From the NCBI GenBank assembly GCA_040255925.1, contig JBDZVX010000053.1:1-17566 (forward strand): DNA of 17,566 nt, given 5' to 3'. A program made the translations under genes and the position numbers. The number at the start of each line of letters is the position of its first letter. The first letter of the stretch is position 1. Below, piece after piece: positions 1-6,559 of the stretch. The notes under the pieces were generated by a model that worked only from the letters and a program-made list of their open reading frames with translations, ran no database searches and was not told the origin of the DNA. The DNA is from Nitrolancea sp040255925 (GTDB lineage: Bacteria > Chloroflexota > Chloroflexia > Thermomicrobiales > Thermomicrobiaceae).

Positions 1-414
1 ATTTCAATCCGCGCGAGCGGAAGCCTCTTTACAACGAAGCGATCGAAGGGAGAAAGGATTTGAGGAAGCTCAAGGCCACGTTTCAATCCGCGCGAGCGGA
101 AAGGTCTCTGTGACTTGCTCGTTGCAAACAAGAAAGGAGCCCCAAATGGGCAAAGTTTCAATCCGCGCGAGCGGAGAGGTCTTTGTGACAACGTACCACC
201 TTGCTCTGACGCCGCAGCAGAAGCAGGAAGCGTTTCAATCCGCGCGAGCGGAAGCCTCTTTGTGACCATAGAGGGAGGGAGGACGATTCTTATGATCTTC
301 TTCTGGTTTCAATCCGCGCGGGCGGAGGCTTCTTTGTGACGGTGGTGATGGTCATTGTGGCCATGCTTATGTCAGTGCTGTTTCAATCCGCGCGGGCGGA
401 GGCTTCTTTGTGAC
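1..414 (-). CRISPR. CRISPR array 1 (left), six 35-nt repeats, transcribed leftwards
   Basis: Six repeats of 35 nt lie at 1-35, 80-114, 155-189, 232-266, 306-340 and 380-414, separated by five unrelated spacers of 44, 40, 42, 39 and 39 nt. Read on the minus strand, each repeat ends in ATTGAAAC, the usual 8-nt 5' handle of type I-B/III crRNAs, which sets the transcription direction. The centre can form a TCCGC/GCGGA stem with a 4-nt loop. The repeat at 1-35 is degenerate at the leader-distal end (its minus strand begins GTTGT, not GTCAC, and ends in T instead of C), as expected of the oldest repeat, so the array probably ends near the window edge. The two leader-proximal repeats are identical to each other and share changes absent from the older ones. 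No cas genes accompany it, so the subtype is uncertain. Confidence 0.97.
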
Positions 415-489
415 CCTGTCTGTTCCTTGCCCAATGGACCACAAGCCCTGGTGTCGATTCAACGCGGCCACCGCTAGCCCTAGTGGTCC
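415..489 (-). promoter_or_regulatory. CRISPR leader of array 1 (conserved part)
   Basis: This 75-nt segment begins directly after the last repeat of array 1 and matches the segment after the last repeat of array 2 (17479-17553) at 66 of 75 positions, without gaps. Two unrelated arrays sharing a flank on the same side, next to their most uniform repeats, is what a leader looks like. I could not make out a convincing -35/-10 pair for leftward crRNA transcription, so the promoter itself is not pinned down. Confidence 0.82.
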
Positions 490-797
490 GCGGCAGGTGG
501 ACGAGTCCTTTCCGAGCATCGGCCTTCGTGAGCCTCCCAGAACTGTCGATTTCCGCAAAACCGGCTCGTTTCGAGCTTGCACATACCGCGTACGTTCGCG
601 GAAATCCCGGCTTCCGAGCATCTCCCCCTACCAGCCGTCCGGACGCGATCCTCGGAAACGAATTTCCCTGTCCTGACGCGGAATTTGGCTTCCGAGCATC
701 TCGGCAATTCCCGCTGAACGCCGTCTTCGCCACATAGTACGTGATGATCGGTGAGAACACAAGCCCCATTCGTCCATATTGGATGTGCATGATCGAC
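490..797. other. Geneless stretch with a thrice-repeated motif, between leader 1 and the first gene
   Basis: No convincing gene was found here; open frames on both strands overlap each other and lack ribosome binding sites. The segment may be the outer part of the leader. It carries the 11-nt motif TTCCGAGCATC three times on the plus strand, at 510-520, 612-622 and 690-700. The second and third copies also share GCGGAA upstream. A perfect 9-bp inverted repeat (GATTTCCGC at 548-556, GCGGAAATC at 598-606) sits between the first two copies. Confidence 0.6.
510..700. repeat. Three copies of TTCCGAGCATC plus a 9-bp inverted repeat
   Basis: The motif occurs at 510-520, 612-622 and 690-700, at intervals of 102 and 78 nt. 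Copies two and three are followed by TC and preceded by GC, giving about 14 shared bases. An inverted repeat, 548-556 with 598-606, flanks a 41-nt loop. The copies could be binding sites in an extended leader, the remains of a decayed array of another type, or an intergenic repeat. Only the repetition itself is directly seen. Confidence 0.5.
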
Positions 798-1139
798 TTA
801 AATCGGAGAATTGGCCGGAACCCAGCGAATAAGGGTCGCCTCGAGTTCATCGACCCGTGTCACCTCGGTGTCTCCAACTTGAGCGGCCATACGCACGCCA
901 CCACGCGGACGAACAACCAAGGCCTCCCCAGAACCATCCCAAAACCCACGGACGGAATCCGGCAAGTCCGGGCAGATCCGGCGCAGCATCGTAATCGTCG
1001 CCGGGTGTCCATGCCGGTTAATCGATACCCGCGCCAAGATGCTTGGTAACTCTTCCAACGAAACCGGCCGGACGATCAACTGTCCGGCGGAGAACGAGGG
1101 CGCGACCACCGTCGATAGGAGTTCCAGCGTCGTATTCAT
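798..1139 (-). CDS. Candidate DUF1874 / AcrIII-1-Crn2-type cyclic oligoadenylate ring nuclease
   Basis: A 113-aa protein starts at ATG 1139 behind AGAGG with 6-nt spacing. Family members (viral AcrIII-1 such as SIRV1 gp29 and STIV B116, and cellular Crn2) bind and cleave cyclic tetra-adenylate (cA4), switching off type III CRISPR signalling in the cytoplasm. The match, judged from memory, is a run of features in the right order: an SLEE-type helix start at residues 27-30, GHPATITML at 44-52 (family pattern GHxxTxxxL, with the catalytic His at 45), a short spacer, then GEALVV at 71-76 (family G-D-x-A-L-V) followed by Arg-rich residues 77-83, and an acidic C-terminal helix with VDELE at 96-100. 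The length is typical of the family. It sits 384 bp from the CRISPR array, which fits. The N-terminal strand and the exact Arg/Glu active-site partners are not clearly assignable. It could also be a family member without cA4 activity. Confidence 0.55.
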   Translation of the reverse strand: MNTTLELLSTVVAPSFSAGQLIVRPVSLEELPSILARVSINRHGHPATITMLRRICPDLPDSVRGFWDGSGEALVVRPRGGVRMAAQVGDTEVTRVDELEATLIRWVPANSPI

Positions 1140-1173
1140 GTCTAGCCTCTTCCGTGACTGTCCTTCGAATCCA

Positions 1174-1192
1174 ATCGTGGAGCTTACACGAT
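1174..1192 (-). other. Intercistronic hairpin between the 135-aa gene and the ring-nuclease candidate
   Basis: The sequence ATCGTG-7 nt-CACGAT forms a perfect 6-bp stem with a 7-nt loop in the 62-nt gap between the two genes. No T-run follows on either side, so it is not a standard intrinsic terminator. It may protect or process the mRNA, or it may be chance. Confidence 0.3.
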
Positions 1193-1201
1193 CCCGTCGG
1201 G

Positions 1202-1609
1202 TTACCCGGCGCGGGCCAGGGCCGCCGCCGTCTGCTTCCGCGAATCGTTAGGCAGGAACTCGTCATTTTCGCACGGCCACATCCGCAGGATGTGACGGTG
1301 TGGCTTACCATGGTTCGTCGGGTGCGTGACCAGCACGACCCAGCACAAGCGTCCGAGCAAGTTGGTAATGAATATCGGCATCGTCGCCAATACGATATCG
1401 CCATCCAGAGTACCGAGCTTGACCAGCAAGTTGGTCCGGCGGGATTCGACCGAGAGGACCGCGGCGCGAAAGAGGTAGTAGGTCGAGTCCGGCTCACGGT
1501 CCGGCCTCCGGCGGACGCTGAGGCTTGCCAAGAGGTCCGGTGACAGCCGGGGGGCGATGAGATCAAGCTTCACACCACTCTCGGTTCGGGCTGGTTCGCA
1601 ATCGGTCAT
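1202..1609 (-). CDS. Hypothetical protein, 135 aa
   Basis: I do not recognise this protein. The reading frame is open for 66 codons further upstream, but the ATG at 1609 is the best start. It has AAAGGAG with 5-nt spacing, and earlier starts would overlap the preceding gene. The protein is mostly polar at the N-terminus with an RRRPDRE stretch (33-39). It has a moderately hydrophobic segment at residues 71-95 (IVLATMPIFITNLLG...VVLV), which could be a buried helix or a weak membrane segment, and a His/Cys-containing tail (HPTNHGKPHRH 96-106, C113). It ends 62 bp before the ring-nuclease candidate and probably shares its transcript, so a role in the same CRISPR-related pathway is possible but unproven. 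A longer overlapping frame on the same strand is read as a shadow. Confidence 0.6.
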   Translation of the reverse strand: MTDCEPARTESGVKLDLIAPRLSPDLLASLSVRRRPDREPDSTYYLFRAAVLSVESRRTNLLVKLGTLDGDIVLATMPIFITNLLGRLCWVVLVTHPTNHGKPHRHILRMWPCENDEFLPNDSRKQTAAALARAG

Positions 1610-1719
1610 AGCTGCTCCTTTCATCCACGATGTCTGCCAGCGAGTGATCGATTGTTTCCATTCTTTTGAACGCTCCCGAAACCGGTTTGTTAAGGACGCA
1701 CCACTTGCTAACAGGAATC

Positions 1720-2424
1720 TCAGTAGGTTGAGAGCACCTTCCCAAGACATTCTTGTTGATAGATTGGAGATGTCAGCACATGGGTTTGGAGCCCGCGATT
1801 CCGCCACATTTGGTTAAGGGCGTCATGGGACCGCGCACCGGATGACGTTTCATTCCCGAGCCGGGCATGCTCCCACATCGCAGCCTCCCAGGCAAATGCC
1901 GCCATCTCCTCCTCGAAACAGCCCGCGGCATCAACCATTGTGTCGGCGGCCGCGTGGTACACCTCGTGGGCCAGGGTCGCCGCAAGCACCGACGTAGGCT
2001 CTCGGGCAAGGTCGGCATTGATACTGATGCGGTTTTCAGCCGGGCTGAACTGACCGCCCATGACTGCCGGAAGAGGTTGGAAATCGAACCGGGTTCCGCG
2101 CAGCACCGCTACTTGTGCAAAAGGCCGCCACTCGGGATAGTAATGATAGGCAACAATCAGCGCCGCCAAGAGGGAGCCGTCGGAGACCAGCGATCCCCAT
2201 CCCACGAGACTCAGACAGCCCTGGTCGCACCAGGGGCTGAAATGGACGACATGCTCCGTTGTCACGGCACGCGCTGGTTCCGGCGACTGTGGCGTCCGCC
2301 CGCTTTCATTTGAGATTCGGGAAAGCGAGATCTGACCGGCACCGACCGCCACCGCGCCGACGATCAACAGTCGGAGCAGCCAGAACAGATATTGTGAGGT
2401 TGGGCGGCCGGCGGAAGCATGCAT
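1720..2424 (-). CDS. Membrane-anchored HExxH zinc-metallopeptidase-like protein, 234 aa
   Basis: The start is taken as ATG 2424, with AAAGGA about 10-12 nt upstream; an in-frame start 12 codons earlier lacks a comparable site. Residues 11-30 are a single hydrophobic segment after a short Arg-containing N-terminus, so the protein is likely a signal-anchored protein with its bulk outside the membrane. HEVYH at 153-157 is the zincin HExxH motif (two zinc-binding His and the catalytic Glu), in a helix preceded by LAATLA. An acidic helix at 171-186 (EEEMAAFAWE...) could supply the third, Glu, ligand as in gluzincins. Cys66 and Cys70 lie in the extracytoplasmic part and could form a disulphide. I cannot place it in a named peptidase family. 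It follows the CAP-domain gene by 110 bp and may have its own promoter. Confidence 0.72.
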   Translation of the reverse strand: MHASAGRPTSQYLFWLLRLLIVGAVAVGAGQISLSRISNESGRTPQSPEPARAVTTEHVVHFSPWCDQGCLSLVGWGSLVSDGSLLAALIVAYHYYPEWRPFAQVAVLRGTRFDFQPLPAVMGGQFSPAENRISINADLAREPTSVLAATLAHEVYHAAADTMVDAAGCFEEEMAAFAWEAAMWEHARLGNETSSGARSHDALNQMWRNRGLQTHVLTSPIYQQECLGKVLSTY

Positions 2425-2503
2425 CGTGATACGGTTCCTTTCGACGTACCGGCTGGACACCGGACCACACCCGACTAAACGGCAATGGAACGGAATTCGT
2501 TAA

Positions 2504-2540
2504 GATTGAGTGGTGATGAGGGAGCGAACCTGACTCAATC
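2504..2540 (-). terminator. Inverted repeat at the end of the CAP-domain gene; possible terminator or attenuator
   Basis: GATTGAGT (2504-2511) and ACTCAATC (2533-2540) form a perfect 8-bp stem around a 21-nt loop. The right arm contains the TGA stop of the CAP gene. On the transcript, the stem is followed only by a short UU and not a T-run, so intrinsic termination would be weak. The position at the end of a long operon is what suggests the function. Confidence 0.3.
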
Positions 2541-2894
2541 CGCGAAGTTCTGGGTGACCAAGATGCCTCGAATGGGGGCTGATACAATACCTATTCCGAT
2601 TCGCCTGAGACCGGTATTCAGGATATTCGAGCGATGGCCATCACTCAGCATAAATGCTTGGTGTGCTGCCAGTACATCGGCGTTCTGAGCGATGTTCTCA
2701 GCGTAGGCCCGAAACGGGATACCGGCTGCCGCTGCGCGGTCCGCCGGATGCAAGCCATCGGGATTCTCATGACGGTAAAACCGACGGGCGCGCATGTCGG
2801 CGCTGTGCGCGCGTGCGACGGCACGGATCGCCTCGTCCATCTCCAGCGGCATCAGGCCCGCCTCGGCGCGCGCCGCGTTGACAAGCTCGAGCAT
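2535..2894 (-). CDS. CAP/SCP/PR1-domain protein, 119 aa, in frame with the preceding zinc-ribbon gene
   Basis: Almost the entire protein is one CAP domain. It opens with LELVNAARAEAGLMPLEMD (2-20), has the first ligand His in ARAHSADM (H30), AENIAQN at 65-71 with the conserved Glu, DGHRSNILN at 85-93 with the second conserved His, and ends VTQNFAD. CAP domains act in binding or cleaving lipids or peptides and are almost always secreted, yet there is no signal peptide here. The start ATG at 2894 directly follows the TAG stop of the zinc-ribbon gene (2895-2897) in the same frame. GAGGAG lies 3 nt before the ATG, which is too close for a normal start but suits termination-reinitiation. It may equally be the C-terminal half of a zinc-ribbon-CAP protein broken by CAG-to-TAG or joined by stop readthrough. 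Confidence 0.85.
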   Translation of the reverse strand: MLELVNAARAEAGLMPLEMDEAIRAVARAHSADMRARRFYRHENPDGLHPADRAAAAGIPFRAYAENIAQNADVLAAHQAFMLSDGHRSNILNTGLRRIGIGIVSAPIRGILVTQNFAD

Positions 2895-3212
2895 CTACTC
2901 CTCGGCCGCGGCATTGTCGGCATCACCAGGTAGGCTGACCGATTCTCCCTCTTCGGGATCGACGGGCGCGGCGATGATCGAGGGACCGAGCGGTGAGGTA
3001 ACCCAGGGGTCAAAGGTGGCCGTCGGGATCGCCACGGATCGAGGAGCACCTAACTGCGGTGACCGTCCCGATTCCATCGCCCAATCAGGCAACGAAACAC
3101 CATCCGGTCTCGTTCCCGTCCTTCCCGCCAGGTCAGCGCGATTCCAGCCGCAACGCTCGCAGGTACCGTTCGCCGCCCACTGGTGATTGCAGTAATAGAG
3201 CTTGCTCGCCAT
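2895..3212 (-). CDS. Small zinc-ribbon protein, 105 aa
   Basis: The start is ATG 3212, preceded by AGGAGG with 6-nt spacing; an in-frame ATG seven codons upstream overlaps the previous gene and has no site. The N-terminus carries a compact metal-binding knuckle: CxH at C8/H10 and CERC at C18-C21, in YYCNHQW...GTCERCGW. The remainder (about 30-105) is low in structure, rich in Pro, Ser, Gly and acidic residues, and looks like a linker. The gene begins 10 nt after the stop of the double zinc-ribbon gene, so it is in the same operon. Its own stop (TAG, 2895-2897) abuts the CAP ATG in frame, and the linker character of its C-terminus fits an ancestral or conditional fusion: zinc ribbon, linker, CAP domain. 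Confidence 0.75.
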   Translation of the reverse strand: MASKLYYCNHQWAANGTCERCGWNRADLAGRTGTRPDGVSLPDWAMESGRSPQLGAPRSVAIPTATFDPWVTSPLGPSIIAAPVDPEEGESVSLPGDADNAAAEE

Positions 3213-3222
3213 TCGCACCCTC

Positions 3223-4068
3223 CTACCATCCACCTGCCCGGATCAGCACAACCAGAAGTAACACGAGCGTAATCAAGCCAACGGCGGTCGGAAACGTTTG
3301 CCAGGACCGGGCGCGGATTGGCCGATTCAACGGGCCGCCCCGCTCGTCAACGACCGTAATCCGCTCAGCCCGGAGCAGTCGGTCCGGCTCCACCCAAGCT
3401 CCTTCACACCGCACCCGGAGCGGTTCATCGACCGGCCAGGAGCGCGTTGGAGGCCAACGACTAGGATGAGCGAGTTCGATCCCGACCAGGCGCCCATCAG
3501 CAGTCTGCACGATGATCCGGCGAATCTCCGGCAACAGGCGACCAACCGCTGACGCGAGCCGTTCGCGAAGCCGCCGCCAGGTAGCTGGACGAAACCGGCG
3601 AATCAGACCCAGGAGCAGCACCGGGATCAGCAGCAGCGCCAGTGGCACTAGCAGGGAAAACCAGCCGAACCACGGCAGTAACAGGCTTACCAGGCTACTC
3701 AGGATCAGGAGTAGGCCGAGCAAGTCGAACCAGGGAAGCTGGCGGGGAACCGGCGCGAATACAGCCCCAGGGGCCGGCGGCGGCGAGGCCAGAGTCCGGT
3801 CCTCGATCAGTCGGCCAGTGACCACTACCGTCGCCGGGAGCGCGCCTGCCTTGAGGAATGCCGAGGGTATCCGTTCAATCCGCAAGTCCGTCCCGCAGTC
3901 CGGGCACGTGGTCAACGTCCGCCGGGCGACGAGTCCGCACTCCCGGCAACGCACCCGACGCTCCGTCTGGTCATGCCCGCAACCGGGGCAGATCCTCTCC
4001 CGGACCTCGCGGCGGCAGTCACGGCACCACCACGTTGGGTTCTTGGACAGAAAGCGTCTCACGTTCAC
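3223..4068 (-). CDS. Double zinc-ribbon membrane protein, 281 aa
   Basis: Two tandem CxxC-x(n)-CxxC zinc ribbons occupy residues 15-30 (C15, C18, C27, C30) and 41-58 (C41, C44, C55, C58). After a Pro-rich linker, a strongly hydrophobic hairpin spans about 112-157 (two membrane helices). A basic region then leads to a small soluble domain (185-250, with QTADGRLVGIEL and RVRCEGAW), and a final membrane helix at 262-278 ends in RAGGW. The zinc ribbons and the basic loops probably face the cytoplasm. The GTG start at 4068 overlaps the AAA+ gene's TGA by 4 nt (GTGA), so translation is coupled. The ribbons may bind protein partners or nucleic acid; no enzyme motif is visible. Family not recognised beyond the ribbons. 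Confidence 0.8.
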   Translation of the reverse strand: MNVRRFLSKNPTWWCRDCRREVRERICPGCGHDQTERRVRCRECGLVARRTLTTCPDCGTDLRIERIPSAFLKAGALPATVVVTGRLIEDRTLASPPPAPGAVFAPVPRQLPWFDLLGLLLILSSLVSLLLPWFGWFSLLVPLALLLIPVLLLGLIRRFRPATWRRLRERLASAVGRLLPEIRRIIVQTADGRLVGIELAHPSRWPPTRSWPVDEPLRVRCEGAWVEPDRLLRAERITVVDERGGPLNRPIRARSWQTFPTAVGLITLVLLLVVLIRAGGW

Positions 4069-6551
4069 TCCCGTATTAATTGAAGGCCGTCGCCGGACGG
4101 ATCAACTTCGATCACCAGCGGCCGGGAAGCGAGGCTCGGGTCGAGGCTGCTGGCCGCCCAGGCATGACGCAGCGGGTCGAGGTTCTGGTCGATATTCCGG
4201 GCGCCAAGATCGGAGCGGAGCGCGATCTTGGCCAGGTGCCATGGAACATCATATTTCCACTCCACGCGGCTCCCGGACTCCTCGGCAACCTCCTGTTGGA
4301 ATGCTTCCAGCCGCGTCTCGGCGATCCGCGCCAGCACCTCCTCGGTGAAGGGACGAAACGGCACCACGATCCCGATCCGGCCAATCACCTCACGCGGCAC
4401 ACCCAACGGCGCGAAGCACTCCTGAACGCGCTCGATCAGCCGCGCCCGTGGCAGACGGAGATCCTCCGGATCGGTGAGGAGATTGCTGGTAGCGCAGAAG
4501 ACCCAACGGCGAAAATCCCCTTCGAGCCCACGCGGATCACGAAAGCGTCCGGTGACCAGCAGGTTCATCAATTGCATGATTACGTCAGGGTGCGCCTTCT
4601 CCAGTTCATCGAGCAGAACCACCCGGTAGGGCGTTCGGCGGCCCTGATTAACCAGGCCGCTCCCCTCTTCGTAGCCGACGTAGCCAGGTGGTGCGCCCAA
4701 AAAGCGGGCGCCGGTGTGCCGGTCCCTAAACTCCTCCATGCGATACTCGATCAACTCCTGGCCCGGAACCAGCCTCCGGTTGATGGCCCGTACCGTCTCG
4801 GTCTTGCCGGTGCCGGTGGGACCCACCAGGATCAGGAAAGTCGGCTTGTGCCGCGTGCGGCTGACGCGGTGAGCGATAACCGCGTTGCTGACCAGTTCAA
4901 TCGCTTCCGGTTGCCCGAGGATGGTCCGGCCAAGCTCATCTTGGAGAACCCGGAGGCTGTTCCGTTCCGCCGGACTCAGCGGGCCGACCGGCGCACCGAT
5001 GGTCTCGCTGATGGCCTGAAAGACGAGTTCCTCAGGGAGATGACTGAACCCGCTTGTCTCGGCGCGCGTCGCTAGGTCATACAGCAACTTGATCGCCTCG
5101 CGGGGCATCGCCGGGCTGGCCAGGTAGTCGGTCGTCGCCTGAGCGATCTGCCGGAGGTCCGGCTCGGTGATGGTCAAATCCGCGTGATGCCGTTGGAGCG
5201 CAGGCACATGCATGGCCATCGCCTGGATCGATTCCTCAAGCAGTGGAGGATTGATGTGGACCTTCCGGAAGCGGGAGGCGAATGCCGGCTGCTGGCGCTC
5301 GACCGGCGCCCAGTCTTCCGGAGTCGTCGCCCCAATCAGGTGAATCCGGCCTCGCGCCAGTGGAGCCTTCAGCGCCTCAAGCGCGGCCGCGCCGCCGGTC
5401 GTGGCCAGGGTGTGGATTTCATCGATGACCAATACGACCGAACGATAGTTCTCGACCGCCTCATCGATCAGCTGGCTGATCCGGTTCTCCAGATCACCCC
5501 GGTAGGCTGTACCGGCCACGAGTGACGCCATATCGATCGCTATCAGCCGGAAGCCGCCGAGCCGCGGGTCGCACTCCGGCGACAAGAGATCGAGCGCGAT
5601 CTGGTCCAGGATCGCGCTCTTACCGGTCCCAGCCGGTCCGATCAGCAGCGCCGCGCTGGCCGAGCCGGGAGCCTGGCGTAGGGTGTGGAGCACGGCCCGG
5701 CGTTCGGTTTCCCGCCCCGCGATCGGTGCAATCTCACCATCGCGTGCCCGGGCCGTCAGATCCTGGCCGAACCGATCCAACAGGGGCGTCCGGCTATCCC
5801 CGGCCCGGAAGCGGATCGTCTCGAACATACCGGTCCAAGAGACCGGCAGGTCCGGGCTGGGCATCAGCAGGATGAGCAGGCCCTCGCGATCCCGCAGCCA
5901 GCCCCAAAGCGAGGGGATAGCCGTGGCCAGCACCTGGCGTTCACCATCCACATCCCAGAGGAGATCCTGGAAGACGATCACGGTCGGCGCGAGGATCGAT
6001 TCGTTCTCCAGCGCCTGGAGCGCTTCGCCGACGGCGATAGCCGGATCGCGGTCAAGCATGTCGACGGTGTCGTCATCGCTGTCCGGGAGCAGGGGATCCC
6101 AACCGTCGGCTCGGGTCCACAGGTAGAGCTCCTGGTCAAGCTCCGCGGCCAGATCCGCCAGCCGCTGGCGCGCCTCCAGCTGATCGTCGTAGACCAGGAG
6201 CAGCGGGCGCCGCCTTGCCAACAGCGCGTCACGCAGGGTCTGGTCGCGTGCCGGGCCGTGGCGACTTTCCGAACTATTGGGGCGGTGGCATGGGACGACC
6301 TGGATCTCTCCACGGGTTTCAGCCATCCCCTCGATCCAGTGTGTGATCAAGCGGCGCAGGGTATCCTGATCGTCCAGCCCGGCCAGATCCACAGTGCATT
6401 CCTCGGCAAGGCGACGGCAGATATACCGCTGCAGCGCGACGACCGCGGGCGAACCGTCACGGACCGCCTCGGCTTCGCGCAGTTCAACATCCTCGAGCCT
6501 GAGTTCATCGCGCTTGCCGTCTGGATTCCGAAATGTCAACGTGATCGGCAT
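4065..6551 (-). CDS. Clp-type double AAA+ ATPase with an extra N-terminal, Ycf46-like domain, 828 aa
   Basis: Two complete AAA+ modules of the ClpA/B/C unfoldase type are present. D1 has Walker A GPAGTGKS (305-312), pore loop GTAYRGDL (347-354), Walker B LVIDEIHTL (374-382) and an ASRFRK arginine-finger region (425-430). D2 has GPTGTGKT (577-584), pore loop GYVGYEEG (623-630), Walker B VVLLDELEKAH (644-654), sensor-1 ATSN (687-690) and sensor-2 GAR (783-785). These hexamers thread proteins through a central pore using ATP. There is no Clp N-domain and no ClpB middle coiled coil. Residues about 105-265 instead look like the degenerate P-loop domain that precedes the AAA module in Ycf46-type proteins (RRPLLLVYDDQLEAR..., VIVFQDLLWD, LLILLMPSP). 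I see no clear ClpP-docking loop, so disaggregase or remodeller action is more likely than proteolysis. The ATG at 6551 follows AGGGAG and lies 8 nt after the 276-aa gene. Confidence 0.92.
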   Translation of the reverse strand: MPITLTFRNPDGKRDELRLEDVELREAEAVRDGSPAVVALQRYICRRLAEECTVDLAGLDDQDTLRRLITHWIEGMAETRGEIQVVPCHRPNSSESRHGPARDQTLRDALLARRRPLLLVYDDQLEARQRLADLAAELDQELYLWTRADGWDPLLPDSDDDTVDMLDRDPAIAVGEALQALENESILAPTVIVFQDLLWDVDGERQVLATAIPSLWGWLRDREGLLILLMPSPDLPVSWTGMFETIRFRAGDSRTPLLDRFGQDLTARARDGEIAPIAGRETERRAVLHTLRQAPGSASAALLIGPAGTGKSAILDQIALDLLSPECDPRLGGFRLIAIDMASLVAGTAYRGDLENRISQLIDEAVENYRSVVLVIDEIHTLATTGGAAALEALKAPLARGRIHLIGATTPEDWAPVERQQPAFASRFRKVHINPPLLEESIQAMAMHVPALQRHHADLTITEPDLRQIAQATTDYLASPAMPREAIKLLYDLATRAETSGFSHLPEELVFQAISETIGAPVGPLSPAERNSLRVLQDELGRTILGQPEAIELVSNAVIAHRVSRTRHKPTFLILVGPTGTGKTETVRAINRRLVPGQELIEYRMEEFRDRHTGARFLGAPPGYVGYEEGSGLVNQGRRTPYRVVLLDELEKAHPDVIMQLMNLLVTGRFRDPRGLEGDFRRWVFCATSNLLTDPEDLRLPRARLIERVQECFAPLGVPREVIGRIGIVVPFRPFTEEVLARIAETRLEAFQQEVAEESGSRVEWKYDVPWHLAKIALRSDLGARNIDQNLDPLRHAWAASSLDPSLASRPLVIEVDPSGDGLQLIRE

Positions 6552-6559
6552 GGTTCTCC

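Noticed and set aside
383..850. Minus-strand frame of 155 codons with a recurring DARK tetrapeptide
   Set aside because: It runs through the last repeat, the leader and into the ring-nuclease gene; the recurring peptide simply reflects the TTCCGAGCATC DNA motif.
1018..1566. Minus-strand 182-codon frame overlapping the 135-aa and ring-nuclease genes
   Set aside because: It is in another frame of better supported genes, rich in Ser, Arg, Trp and Cys as shadow frames are, and has no ribosome binding site.
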